Shown: piece after piece, positions 8,538-17,262 of the stretch
How positions within the stretch are numbered: the stretch's first letter is position 1
Layout of the letters: every line of letters starts with the position of its first letter
From: Dongia_B sp035539075
GTDB lineage: Bacteria; Pseudomonadota; Alphaproteobacteria; Dongiales; Dongiaceae
DNA: 64,000 bases
Direction: 5' to 3'
Assembly (NCBI GenBank): GCA_035539075.1
Contig: DATLJB010000159.1
Location: forward strand, 33,578-97,577
Made by a program: the position numbers and the translations under genes
The notes under the pieces: generated by a model
What the model saw: the letters and a program-made list of their open reading frames with translations, nothing else
Database searches by the model: none
What the model was told of the DNA's origin: nothing

Positions 8538-8565
8538 ATTGAATGCAATCAATATTTATTGTATG
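8538..8565 (+). promoter_or_regulatory. Candidate autoregulatory operator of the MocR-type gene
   Basis: Direct repeats ATTGAATG (8538-8545) and ATTGTATG (8558-8565), 20 bp start to start, followed by GATATA. This is the twin of the site at 6704-6731. It lies 40-70 bases before the chosen ATG of the MocR gene, consistent with autoregulation. It also argues that the gene does not start at the earlier ATG at 8520. Confidence 0.6.
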
Positions 8566-8606
8566 GATATAGGGAAGTTATCCGGAACGGTTCTAAAAGG
8601 GCGGTG

Positions 8607-10088
8607 ATGCGAAAAAGCAGCTCGGGCTGGCTGCCGCGCCTCCAGGGGCGCCAAGGCCCGCTCTATCTCATGATCGCCGATGCGCTGGAGGAGGATATCG
8701 CCGGCGGCAGAGTCCAGCCGGGCGACCGGCTGCCGGCGCAGCGTGATCTGGCGGCGCGCCTGGACATCGATTTCACCACGGTGGGCCGCGCCTTCGCCGA
8801 AGCCAGGCGCCGCGGCCTGATCGAGGCGACCGTCGGCCGCGGCAGCTTTGCCCGCCGCCCCCTCCCCGCCGAAGACAGCGACAGCCCGGCCGCCGTCGAT
8901 ATGACGATGAACCTGCCGCCGCAGCCCGCCAGCCTCGATCTCAAGGACCGCATCCAGCGTGGTATCGGCGCCGTCCTCAACCGGCCGGGCTTTGCCGATC
9001 TGCTCACCTACCGCGACGCCGCCGGCGCGCCGGCCGATCGCGCGGCCGGCCTGGCCTGGCTGGCGCCGCGCCTGATGGAGCCATTTCCCGCAGCGACACT
9101 CGATACCGCTCCCGGCAGCCGCTCGGCCGAGATGCCACCGCTCGACCACCTGCCGCCCGACCGCCTGCTGGTCGCCAGCGGCGTGCAGACGGCGATCGCC
9201 GCCACGCTGACGACGCTGGCGAAGTCGGGAGATCTCATTCTATCGGAGGCGCTCACCTATCCCGGCCTGCTGCTGGCGGCCCGGCAGTTCGGCTTGCGGC
9301 TGCATGGCCTGCCGCTCGACGAATACGGTCTTCTGCCGGAAGCGCTCGAGGCCGCCTGCCGGCACCTGCAGCCGAAGGCGCTCTACTGCGTGCCGGTGCT
9401 GCACAGCCCGACGACAGCGACCATGACGGTCGAGCGCCGTCGCGCCGTCGCCGAGATCGCCATGCGCCATCGCCTGCCGATCATCGAGGACGACACCTAT
9501 GGCCTGCTGGCGCGCCAGGCGCCGCCGCCGCTCGCCCGTTTCGCGCCCGACCTCACTTTCTATATCGGCGGCCTGGCCAAGGTGCTGACCCCGGCCCTGC
9601 GCGTCGCCTATCTGCTGGCGCCGGATGACGCCTTCGCGCGGCGCCTCGGCACGGCCCTCCGCGCCCTGACCGGCATGGCGCCGCCATTGATGGTCGCCCT
9701 CGCCAGCGAATGGATTCGCAGCGGCGAGGCGCTGGAGATCCTGACCGCCTTGCGCCAGGAGGCGATGGCTCGCCAGCGCCTGGCGGCCGACCTGCTGCCG
9801 CCCGACCTGGTGCAGACCGCGCCGGAGGCCCATCACCTCTGGCTGAAGCTGCCGGCCAATTGGTCGCGCGCCGCCTTCGTCAGCCGGCTGCAGAGCCAGC
9901 ATCTCGCGCTGGTGCCGAGCGATGCCTTCCTGGCGCCGGGCGAGGGTTCCGCCGCCGCGGCGCCGGAAGCCGTGCGCCTGTGCCTCGGCTCCGCCCCGGA
10001 CCAGCGCCTGCTGCATCACGCCTTGTCGATCCTCGCCGCGACCCTGCGCGAAAACACGACCGCCGCCCTGCCGACCATGGTGGTGTGA
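8607..10088 (+). CDS. MocR-type GntR regulator with aminotransferase-like domain
   Basis: Transcription factor of 493 aa. The N-terminal GntR winged helix covers about residues 10-75 (YLMIADALEEDIAGGRVQPGDRLPAQRDLAARLDIDFTTVGRAF). A linker and a fold-type-I aminotransferase-like domain follow, with the PLP site region PIIEDDTYGLL and the lysine-bearing YIGGLAKVLTPALRVAYLLAP. Such proteins sense PLP-linked ligands and bind paired direct repeats. Start 8607 (MRKSSSGWLPRLQ) was chosen because the conserved sequence begins there and the likely operator lies just upstream. The repeat at 6704-6731 points to the DUF983 gene as a second target. The ligand is unknown. Confidence 0.88.
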   Translation: MRKSSSGWLPRLQGRQGPLYLMIADALEEDIAGGRVQPGDRLPAQRDLAARLDIDFTTVGRAFAEARRRGLIEATVGRGSFARRPLPAEDSDSPAAVDMTMNLPPQPASLDLKDRIQRGIGAVLNRPGFADLLTYRDAAGAPADRAAGLAWLAPRLMEPFPAATLDTAPGSRSAEMPPLDHLPPDRLLVASGVQTAIAATLTTLAKSGDLILSEALTYPGLLLAARQFGLRLHGLPLDEYGLLPEALEAACRHLQPKALYCVPVLHSPTTATMTVERRRAVAEIAMRHRLPIIEDDTYGLLARQAPPPLARFAPDLTFYIGGLAKVLTPALRVAYLLAPDDAFARRLGTALRALTGMAPPLMVALASEWIRSGEALEILTALRQEAMARQRLAADLLPPDLVQTAPEAHHLWLKLPANWSRAAFVSRLQSQHLALVPSDAFLAPGEGSAAAAPEAVRLCLGSAPDQRLLHHALSILAATLRENTTAALPTMVV

Positions 10089-10196
10089 GCGCGGTTTCCG
10101 ACGCAGGAGTTTCACTTGCGCAGCCGCCCTGGTTCTTATACCTAAATAATAAGATAAAATGCCGCTCAACGAATGGCGGCTCAGCCTGGGGGAATC

Positions 10197-11354
10197 ATGT
10201 CTATCACTGGATACCGCTGCCTCTCGCAGGCGGCTCTTGCTGCTCTGTGCCTTGGCCTTGCTGGCTGCGCCACGCCTCAGCCGCGCCAGTCGGCAAGCAA
10301 CGACGAAATCGTCATTGGCGTTGCCGGTCCGATGAGCGGCGATCTAAGTGACTTTGGCGAGCAGGAGCGATGGGGCGCCAAGACGGCGGTCGCCGACATC
10401 AACGCCGCCGGCGGCCTCTTGGGCAAGCGCCTGCGCCCGGAAATCGGCGATGATCGCTGCGATCCCGGCAAAGCGCGGGAAGTTGCAAACGATATGGTAG
10501 AGATGCATGCCGCACTCGTGGTCGGCCATTTCTGTTCCGGCTCTTCGATACCCGCTTCGAGCATCTATGCCGCGCATCAAATCGTCCAGATCACGCCAAG
10601 CTCGACAAATCCGAGGCTGACCGAAGAGGGCTCGGCCAATGGTTGGACCACCTTGTTCCGTGTCATCAGCCCGGATGATCGTCAGGCGATCTTTGCCGCC
10701 AATTGGGTTAGCAAGAAATATCCCCACGGTCGGATTGCAGTTCTGAATGACGGCAGCAGCTATGGTGGAATCGTCAGCGACCGATTTTTAGAGACATTGA
10801 AAGCCGCTGGCATCACGCCGGTCTACACCAGCACCTATCAGCAGCGCACGAGCGATTTCAGCGATATCGTTACCGGATTTCAGAAGAACCAGCCTGACCT
10901 CGTTTATATTGGTGGCTATCACAACGATTTCGCCCTGATCGTGAAGCAGGCGCGGGCTGCCGGAATCAAGGCCGAGTTCGCTGGTGCCGACGCACTCAAC
11001 ACCAGCGAGTTTGCCAGCATTGCCGGTAGCGCGACCAACGGTGTCCGCTTTACGGACCAAGCATCGGCAGTCGACACAGCGGCGGCGAGCAAAGTCACTC
11101 GCGAAATTCGCGCGGAAGGCTACGAACCGGAAGGTTACACCCTGGCAAGCTATGCCGCTGTACAGGCCTGGGCAGCGGGCGTGACGCGCGCCGGTACGAC
11201 CGATAGCCTCAAGGTAGCTGCGGCCATGCGCTCGACGCCAGTTGAAACAGTACTTGGCAAACTGAGCTGGGACAGCAAGGGCGACATAGAACAGATGCGC
11301 TATGCCTGGTTCATCTGGCACGGCGATCGCTACGCGCAGGAATATGGCAACTGA
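10197..11354 (+). CDS. LivK-like ABC transporter substrate-binding lipoprotein
   Basis: Periplasmic type-1 binding protein of 385 aa with a lipoprotein signal peptide; the lipobox LAGC ends about 23 residues after the start. The mature part has the fold signatures IVIGVAGPMSGDLSDFGEQ, GGLLGKRLRPEIGDDRCDPGKAREVANDMV, VVGHFCSGSSIPASSIYA and GITPVYTSTYQQRTSDFSDIV, as in leucine/branched-chain amino-acid binding proteins. ATG 10197 has GGGGGA close upstream; ATG 10173 is an alternative. No permease or ATPase gene is adjacent, so it serves a transporter elsewhere or a sensory role. AT-rich DNA at 10135-10160 is the likely promoter region. A terminator follows at 11376. Its codon use looks less GC-extreme than its neighbours. 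Confidence 0.87.
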   Translation: MSITGYRCLSQAALAALCLGLAGCATPQPRQSASNDEIVIGVAGPMSGDLSDFGEQERWGAKTAVADINAAGGLLGKRLRPEIGDDRCDPGKAREVANDMVEMHAALVVGHFCSGSSIPASSIYAAHQIVQITPSSTNPRLTEEGSANGWTTLFRVISPDDRQAIFAANWVSKKYPHGRIAVLNDGSSYGGIVSDRFLETLKAAGITPVYTSTYQQRTSDFSDIVTGFQKNQPDLVYIGGYHNDFALIVKQARAAGIKAEFAGADALNTSEFASIAGSATNGVRFTDQASAVDTAAASKVTREIRAEGYEPEGYTLASYAAVQAWAAGVTRAGTTDSLKVAAAMRSTPVETVLGKLSWDSKGDIEQMRYAWFIWHGDRYAQEYGN

Positions 11355-11375
11355 TCAAACGCTGCATTGACGGTG

Positions 11376-11412
11376 AACAGCCGGACGCCTCGTGCGGCCG
11401 GCTGTTTTGTTT
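11376..11412 (+). terminator. Rho-independent terminator of the binding-protein gene
   Basis: Stem CAGCCGG (11378-11384) pairs with CCGGCTG (11398-11404), with a further GC-rich loop pairing, followed by TTTTGTTT. It lies about 20 bases past the stop at 11354. Confidence 0.75.
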
Positions 11413-11426
11413 GCGGGCCGATCCGG

Positions 11427-11956
11427 TCAGGCAACAAATGGAAAACTGTGCCGCCGTTCCCACCGCCCCGTGGCGTTGTCGAACAAGGCAAGAGATGTGG
11501 CGCGAGCGGTGATCGGCAGGTGGCCGGCAGCGGCGGCGGTAAAATCGCGCTCGATCTGCTGCAGCGATACAGCGTCACGCGGCCAGGCTACAGAGAGATG
11601 CGGCACGATATCGGCGTGTCGGCCGGCATAAGGCGGCGTTTCCGGAAAGCGGCGCCAGACTGCCTGCGTCAGTCGGCGAAAAGGTGCGCCCGGGTCAGCC
11701 GCGAGATAGAGCACCCCGTCATCGAACTGGCTGATCTCCGCCAGCCGATAGTCGATCGGCGCCTGGGCTGCGCAGACCCGTGACAAACGTGCACAGACGG
11801 ACGCGTCGATCTGATCGGGGGCAGGAAGGGATATAAAATCGTGATATGCGCCGGCGCCCCGAGGGCAGCGGAGGGCTCGTAGCGTTCACGGAAAGGTCCG
11901 ACCAGCGTTTCCGCCTCCGGCGCCACGACCATCAATACCGTTTCCGGCTGTGCCAT
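11427..11956 (-). pseudogene. 2'-5' RNA ligase / cyclic phosphodiesterase family protein, frameshifted
   Basis: Two frames carry the two halves of a 2H phosphoesterase. The first (from 11956, MAQPETVLMVVAPEAETLV) ends its conserved part at the first H-x-T motif, AHITILYPFLPP. The second supplies QIDASVCARLSRVCAAQAP onward and the second motif, VPHLSVAW. The break is at a five-base C run on the coding strand (11817-11821). One extra C gives LYPFLPPDQIDASV and a continuous protein of about 176 aa, as expected for this family. The family acts on RNA 2',3'-cyclic phosphate ends or related nucleotides; the real substrate is uncertain. As written the gene is broken, by true mutation or a homopolymer sequencing error. 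Confidence 0.8.
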
Positions 11957-12057
11957 CCGCTTCTCGTCTCAACAGGCCGGCGACAGGAACCGTCTTATTG
12001 AGACAGAGCTTGCGCGACAATGCAACGCGGACAAGCCCCCCTATCGTCGCCCTGCCG

Positions 12058-12942
12058 CTAGCCGCGTTTCTGCGAACCGGCCATTGCCTGTATGAATTGC
12101 GTCAGCGATGTGATGACCACGGCATTTCCTTCGCGCAGTTCACGCAGGTCATAGGCGAGATTGGCGATGGTGCCGAGGCCGATCTTGCCCTCGGCAAAAT
12201 CGCGGCGCAGCAGGTCGTTGAGGATCTGGGCTTCCACCGAGACATGGTGCTCGATGCCGGCCGCCACCGAATTGCCGAATTGCTCGCCGGCATCGGCCGG
12301 ACGCAGGTGGTAATTGGCGAGGACGCGCGGCACGACCGTCATATCGTAACGCGACAGCAGGCGCATATAGAAATCCCAGTCGCCGAGGACCGGCAGTTCC
12401 GCGCGGTAGAGGCCCAGCTCCTCATGCAGGCGCGCGCGGTAGAGGAAGGAGATCGGCGGGATGAAGTTGCGCGACGCCATGCGGAACAGGGTGACGTTGC
12501 GCAGCCAGTTGTTGAAGGGCCGCGCAACCTTGGTGGCGATGCTGCCGTCGAAGACGACCTCGTCGACATATTGCGTGTGGCAGACGACGCCGCCGACGGC
12601 ATCCGGCTGACGGTCGAGGCTGGCGACCATGGTTTCCAGGAAAGCCGGCTGCCAGGTGTCGTCGTCATCGTGAACCACGAGAAGGTCGCCGCGCGCGGCT
12701 TTCACGCCGGCATTGGCCGCCGCCCAGCGCCCCTGCGAGACGGCATGATGGACGACCGATACCTTGTCGCGGACGACATCCGGAATCTGGCCGAGAAGCT
12801 GTTCCAGCGCGACGGCGTCACCGCCGTCATTGACGATGACGATTTCCCAATCCGTGAAACCCTGCTGCTGAACGCTGAGCAGGCTGCGCGCGAGAAAGAC
12901 CAGCCGGTCCTTCGTGCGCGTGATGATCGATACCCGCGGCAT
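12058..12942 (-). CDS. Family 2 glycosyltransferase
   Basis: GT-A fold glycosyltransferase of 294 aa. It opens with PRVSIITRTKDRLVFLARSL and EIVIVNDGGD, and has a metal-binding acidic motif in GDLLVVHDDDDTWQPAF at about residue 85-95. LGDWDFYMRLL is the usual acceptor-side motif. It would transfer a sugar from a nucleotide sugar at the cytoplasmic face of the membrane. ATG 12942 lies 8 bases after the upstream gene's stop, so translation is probably coupled to the glycosyltransferase-methyltransferase fusion. The long open frame beyond 12942 overlaps that gene and lacks conservation. Likely a surface polysaccharide or glycoprotein pathway member; acceptor unknown. Confidence 0.85.
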   Translation of the reverse strand: MPRVSIITRTKDRLVFLARSLLSVQQQGFTDWEIVIVNDGGDAVALEQLLGQIPDVVRDKVSVVHHAVSQGRWAAANAGVKAARGDLLVVHDDDDTWQPAFLETMVASLDRQPDAVGGVVCHTQYVDEVVFDGSIATKVARPFNNWLRNVTLFRMASRNFIPPISFLYRARLHEELGLYRAELPVLGDWDFYMRLLSRYDMTVVPRVLANYHLRPADAGEQFGNSVAAGIEHHVSVEAQILNDLLRRDFAEGKIGLGTIANLAYDLRELREGNAVVITSLTQFIQAMAGSQKRG

Positions 12943-12950
12943 GATCGGTA

Positions 12951-14687
12951 TCAGCTCGCCATCATCACGGTTGACTCTTGGCGGGCATCGGGCGGCACCG
13001 TCTCGGCCATCTCCGCGGCGCGCTTGTCGAGGATGAGCAGTGTCTTTTCCGCGGCCAGATTCGGTAGCCGATAGGTAACCGTATGGCTCAAGGTCAGACC
13101 GAGTGCCGTTGCAACCGCGCGATAGGCCTCGACCGAACGCCAGCGCACATGGCGGGCGTCGCTGGCCGTGCCGGGGAAATGTTCGAGGATCAGCAGCCGG
13201 CCGCCGGGTTTCAGATTGCGCTCCAGCGCCGCAAGCCCGCGCTGCCACAGATCGTCATCGACAATATGAAAGAGCACGTCGAGGCAAAGGATGGCATCGA
13301 CCGGCGGCACCGTCACCTGGTCGAAGGGCTTGGCGATGAAAGTGCCGGCCGGTATCCGCGCCTGCGCCTGGGCAACGGCCGTCTCGGAGAAATCGGCGCC
13401 GATCACCTGGAAGCCGAGATCGGCGCAAAGCGCGCTGATGACGCCGGTGCCGCAGCCGGCATCGAACAGCACCCGCCCCCGCGGTTCGGGAAATTTCGAC
13501 AGCAGGGCGGCGCGCAGATAATCGGCGTTGGCCGAATAATCCTGGAAGTTCTGCGCCTCGCTCATGCCGATATGACCGACGCTGCGGATCGACCCCTTGA
13601 GTGCGGCATGACGCGCCTCCCAATAGCCGCGCGGATCGAAGTTCTCGGCGGCGGCTCCGCCGAGCAGGCGCCGGACGGCCTCCTCCTGGCGCGGGACCGA
13701 ATAGCGGTCGAGCACGAAGCCGCGATAGGCGTTCGGCCGGGTCTGGCGGATAAGCTCGACCGCCTGATCGACGGTTGCGAACAATGTCTCCGCCGGCCAG
13801 GTCTTGGCGGCACCGGGATAGTTATGCACCACCGGCCAGCAGCCGCTCGCCATCGCCTCGCCGATATTCATGCCGAAGCTTTCGTAGAGCGTGGTCGAGA
13901 GCAACACGCCCTTGTCGCGATACCAGGCGTCGATATCGGCGATCCGGCCGTAGAAGGTGATCTTGCCTTTCAGCTCCATCTCATCCATGAGATGGCGCAA
14001 ATAGCGCGCGGTACGGGGGCAGTTCGGCTCGCCGGCGACATGCAGGTGATAATTCGGATCGATATCAAGCAGGCGGCGCAGGATCTGCAGCGCCAGCATG
14101 GGGTTCTTCTTCATGGCGATATCGCCGACCCAGGCGATGCGGTACGGGTCACCCGGCCTGTCGCCTGGCAGGAAGCGGGCGCAGTCGATACCATTGGAGA
14201 TGACGCAGGTATCGACACGGCGCGGCAGGTCCGGCATCTGCTTCAGGAGTTCGTCGCGGATATCCGCGCTGACGAAGATCAGATGATCGACGGCCTCCCA
14301 CTTGACGTGATGCGGCAGCCGCCCGTCGATCACCTCGGTCGAATGCAGGCGGACGATGACCTTCTTGCCATGGGCGCGCATGTTGAACTTGTTGGTGGCC
14401 CAGACGGCCGGTTCCAGGCACCATTCCAGCCAGACGATATCGGCCCAGGAAATCGCCTCGATCAGCACCGCCTCCTGGTGCGAATGGACGAAGCGGATGT
14501 CGTAATCCGGCTCCAGGAAGGCGACGATGTCCCGCAGAAACGAGATCTCCTGCGGCTTCAGGGCGTCGATGAAGGCAATGCGCGGGCGGCGTCCGAACGG
14601 CCCAGCCTGCAAAGGCGCCATCCCCGGCGCGCCGGCTGAGGGCGGCGACTGACGGGGCGGCGAATGCCGGGCCGGTTGATCGGTCAT
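12951..14687 (-). CDS. Glycosyltransferase-methyltransferase fusion protein
   Basis: Two-domain protein of 578 aa. Residues about 33-350 form a GT-B glycosyltransferase (RIAFIDALKPQEISFLRD, VISNGIDCARFLPGD, YRIAWVGDIAMKKNPMLALQIL, ESFGMNIGEAMASGCWPVVH). Residues about 370-560 form a class I SAM methyltransferase, with motif I VLFDAGCGTGVISALCADLGF at about 405 and ILCLDVLFHIVDDDLW. The enzyme could add a sugar and methylate it or a neighbouring residue. The first 32 residues are Pro/Gly-rich and probably disordered. It is the first gene of a minus-strand pair with the GT2 gene and is divergent from the sulfotransferase-like and SGNH genes, which suggests one decorated-glycan locus. Confidence 0.85.
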   Translation of the reverse strand: MTDQPARHSPPRQSPPSAGAPGMAPLQAGPFGRRPRIAFIDALKPQEISFLRDIVAFLEPDYDIRFVHSHQEAVLIEAISWADIVWLEWCLEPAVWATNKFNMRAHGKKVIVRLHSTEVIDGRLPHHVKWEAVDHLIFVSADIRDELLKQMPDLPRRVDTCVISNGIDCARFLPGDRPGDPYRIAWVGDIAMKKNPMLALQILRRLLDIDPNYHLHVAGEPNCPRTARYLRHLMDEMELKGKITFYGRIADIDAWYRDKGVLLSTTLYESFGMNIGEAMASGCWPVVHNYPGAAKTWPAETLFATVDQAVELIRQTRPNAYRGFVLDRYSVPRQEEAVRRLLGGAAAENFDPRGYWEARHAALKGSIRSVGHIGMSEAQNFQDYSANADYLRAALLSKFPEPRGRVLFDAGCGTGVISALCADLGFQVIGADFSETAVAQAQARIPAGTFIAKPFDQVTVPPVDAILCLDVLFHIVDDDLWQRGLAALERNLKPGGRLLILEHFPGTASDARHVRWRSVEAYRAVATALGLTLSHTVTYRLPNLAAEKTLLILDKRAAEMAETVPPDARQESTVMMAS

Positions 14688-14902
14688 GCCGGTCGCCTCA
14701 TCATGCTTATCCTTCCATCATCCGCCAAAGCCATCCGCCAGGGCGCTGTCCAGGTTGGTACGGCGATCGACGCTTTTCCGGGCGGAAAACCTTCGCTCTG
14801 CCGGCGCTCCTTGCCGGTAAAAGACCGCCCGGTTTCGGCCGCCCCCGCGTAGAAACCCATGACCGCGCGATGACCGCCGGTCCGGCTGGCAGCGGAGGCA
14901 GA

Positions 14903-15790
14903 ATGCGCGAGGAAGCGGGCGGCATCGGCGGCCGGGACACTGCGGATGCGGGCTATTCGGCTGGCTCCCCCGCCAGAGACCCTCTCGCCGGAGACCCCTT
15001 CGCCCGAGACCCCTTCGTTGAGGACCGCCGGCGGGAAGCGGGTCACGGGGCCGATCGTGCCGCGGGCTCGTCCGCGCCGAGGCCTGCCGACAGGCTGGTC
15101 CTGATCGGTGCGCCGCGCGCCGGCCTGTCGCTGCTGGCTGAGATCGCCGGACAGCATGGCTGGCGGGACCAGCGGCAGACGGAGGTCCTGGAGACCCTCG
15201 CCGCGGATGCCGGGTCGCTGCCGGCAGGTTCCTGTCTCATCGGCGCCATACCCCATGCCGAAGCCGCCATCGCCGCGCTGGCCGGCTTTCGCAAGCTGCT
15301 GGTGATACGGGAATTGCGCAGCACGCTGACTTCAGCGCTGCGGCTCGAGCGGCAGTTGCGCCGCTGGCCGCACTTGACGCCGGTCTGGCAGTTGCCGACC
15401 GACGAGCTGCAGATGAGCCGCTTCCTGCAGCAACACGGCTCGTTTCTGTTCGGGCAGTTCCTATCCGTCATCTCCTGGCTGACGGAGCCTGACGTCGTCA
15501 CCCTCCGCTTCGAGAGGCTGCGCCAGCCGGATGCCGCTTTGGCCGCGCGTCTTGCGATGCTGTTGCGCCGGGACGCAGGCAAATCCGGCCATGAATTCAC
15601 GGCACCTGCGGCGGCGATGAATAGTAACAGACATCCCGTCGTCGCACGCCGGTCCGGCGAGGCCGGAGACTTTCGCAGCTTCTGGAGCGACGAGGCGGAG
15701 CTTCTCTTCACCGCCTTCGGCGGCTGCCAGCTGAACAAGGCACTCGGCTACGACCTCGCATCTGGGACGGATGATCATGCAGCTCACTAA
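14903..15790 (+). CDS. Sulfotransferase-like P-loop protein
   Basis: About 295 aa. After a disordered leader, LVLIGAPRAGLSLLAEIAGQHGW at about residue 65 resembles the 5'-phosphosulfate loop of PAPS-dependent sulfotransferases, and VTLRFERLRQPDAALAARLAML resembles their downstream region. The usual 3'-phosphate-binding segment may be LLVIRELRSTLTSALR. The leader holds three 15-bp tandem units (14975-15019), encoding RDPLA/GDPFA/RDPFV. Start 14903 has GGAGG four bases upstream; ATG 14870 is an alternative. The gene overlaps the SGNH gene, and its neighbours suggest sulfation of a surface glycan. Activity is inferred from the P-loop only. Confidence 0.6.
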   Translation: MREEAGGIGGRDTADAGYSAGSPARDPLAGDPFARDPFVEDRRREAGHGADRAAGSSAPRPADRLVLIGAPRAGLSLLAEIAGQHGWRDQRQTEVLETLAADAGSLPAGSCLIGAIPHAEAAIAALAGFRKLLVIRELRSTLTSALRLERQLRRWPHLTPVWQLPTDELQMSRFLQQHGSFLFGQFLSVISWLTEPDVVTLRFERLRQPDAALAARLAMLLRRDAGKSGHEFTAPAAAMNSNRHPVVARRSGEAGDFRSFWSDEAELLFTAFGGCQLNKALGYDLASGTDDHAAH

Positions 15791-16604
15791 TGCCATGCAG
15801 AGCGCCCGGCCGCGCGCCGCCTTCGGCCAGGGCCAAGGTCAGATCCAGGGCCAGGGCCAGGGCCTGAGCCAGCCTGGGGCACCGGTCCTCTCGCTTGAAG
15901 CGATGATGCACTGCAATTTCCTGTTTCTCGGGGACAGCCACATCGCCTATTTCCGCCAGGCCATGCAGATCCTCGGCTTCCTCTCCTGGCAGTACCAGTT
16001 CTGTGAGGCCGGCGTCGCCACCGGTATCGACAATGGCGGCCGGCAGAGCGCCACCAACGCCTTCGAAATCTTTCACCGTTTCCTGCGCGACAAGAACCGT
16101 CAATCGACGGTGGTGCTGCAATTGGGCGAAGCGGTATGCAGCTTCGTCATCTGGCACCGCGCCATGCTCTATGGCGAGGCGGTCTCCGACCAGCTGCGTG
16201 CCTCGATCTCGGCCTATGTCACCTTCATCCACGACATCCGCCGCGCCGGCTTCATCGATATCGTCATCACCGGCGCGACCTTGCCGACGATCCGCGAGGG
16301 CGAGGTGGCCGGGGCTGCCGCCGCCATGCGGCGCGAGGTGACGGCGACGCTGGCGGAGCGCACCAAGCTGACGCTGGACTACAACAGGGCGCTACAGACC
16401 AATGCGCGGGAACTGGGATTACGTTACCTCGATATCAGCGCCGATCTCATCGACCCCGCCACCAAGACGGTGCGCAGCGCCTATCTCAATCCCGATCCTT
16501 GCGATCATCATCTCGATTACAACGCCGCCGGCCAGCTCTGGGCCGACCGGCTGCGCCTGATGATCGCCGCTGAAAGCAGCCGACGGCGCCTGCCGGCGGC
16601 GTAG
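15777..16604 (+). CDS. SGNH/GDSL-like hydrolase
   Basis: 275 aa. Block I GDSH lies in NFLFLGDSHIAYFRQAM, and a C-terminal DHHLDYNAAGQLWADRL fits the block V Asp-x-x-His of SGNH esterases. No signal peptide is evident. The first 35 residues include a Gly-Gln run encoded by repeated GGCCAG units (about 15825-15866) and look disordered. GGGACGG lies six bases before ATG 15777; ATG 15771 is also in frame. It overlaps the sulfotransferase-like gene by 14-20 bases, so they are co-translated. A role in adding or removing ester groups (for example O-acetyl) on a glycan is inferred from context. Confidence 0.68.
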   Translation: MQLTNAMQSARPRAAFGQGQGQIQGQGQGLSQPGAPVLSLEAMMHCNFLFLGDSHIAYFRQAMQILGFLSWQYQFCEAGVATGIDNGGRQSATNAFEIFHRFLRDKNRQSTVVLQLGEAVCSFVIWHRAMLYGEAVSDQLRASISAYVTFIHDIRRAGFIDIVITGATLPTIREGEVAGAAAAMRREVTATLAERTKLTLDYNRALQTNARELGLRYLDISADLIDPATKTVRSAYLNPDPCDHHLDYNAAGQLWADRLRLMIAAESSRRRLPAA

Positions 16605-16623
16605 GAAGGCAGGGCCCGACGGC

Positions 16624-17112
16624 CTATTTCAAGACATAGGTGAAATCATATTCCGAGCCCTTGGCGTCGCGGGCATGGAGCAGCATCTCGCCGCGCTCGG
16701 TGGCATAGGCGCCCGTGCCCCCGGTCACCGCCAGGATGGAATCCGCATCATCGAGGAACGGGCCCTCGACGGTGATGTGACCGCGCGCCAGGGCAATCGT
16801 CCAGAAGCATTCCCAGGCCTTGCCGACGACGGTGCGGATGCAATAGCCGTTATCGACGCCGATCTTGGTCTGGTTGGCGCCGTCATAGATGTCATTGGAA
16901 AAGGTCAAGATATCGCCGGCGCTGTCGCCCTTGGCGCCGAGATCCGTCACCGTATCCGAGGCGGCGCGTTCGACGACATGGAGCTGCATCGCCGCGGAAG
17001 CCGACACGGCGGGCGATGCCGATGCGGCAAGCAGCACCACCGCCGCAAGGCCGGTCAGCGCTTTCGCGCCCGATCGCAAGACACCTGATCGCAAAACAAA
17101 GGAGTCTCTCAT
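16624..17112 (-). CDS. Secreted allene oxide cyclase-like barrel protein
   Basis: Exported protein of 162 aa with a signal peptide (LTGLAAVVLLAASASPAVSASA). A single beta-barrel domain of the allene-oxide-cyclase/dirigent type follows: GDILTFSNDIYDGANQTKIG, CFWTIALARGHITVEGPF and ILAVTGGTGAYATERGEMLLH. Bacterial members have no established activity; plant relatives cyclise allene oxide or guide radical coupling. ATG 17112 follows GGAGG at good spacing. The signal-peptide region carries a degenerate 15-bp duplication (17071-17100, encoding VLRSGVLRSG). It stands alone, convergent with the SGNH gene. Confidence 0.75.
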   Translation of the reverse strand: MRDSFVLRSGVLRSGAKALTGLAAVVLLAASASPAVSASAAMQLHVVERAASDTVTDLGAKGDSAGDILTFSNDIYDGANQTKIGVDNGYCIRTVVGKAWECFWTIALARGHITVEGPFLDDADSILAVTGGTGAYATERGEMLLHARDAKGSEYDFTYVLK

Positions 17113-17262
17113 CTCACCCTCCGGTTTCACCTGTTACAGATGACAGGTTAGACCCCGGCGGCTGGGTTGGCGAGGGGCGGGACGATCACAACTTCCTCTA
17201 TGCGCCCGTCGGCCGCGCATATGAGCGCAGCCTGGACGCGGGACCGCTGCCCTCGCCGCCCC

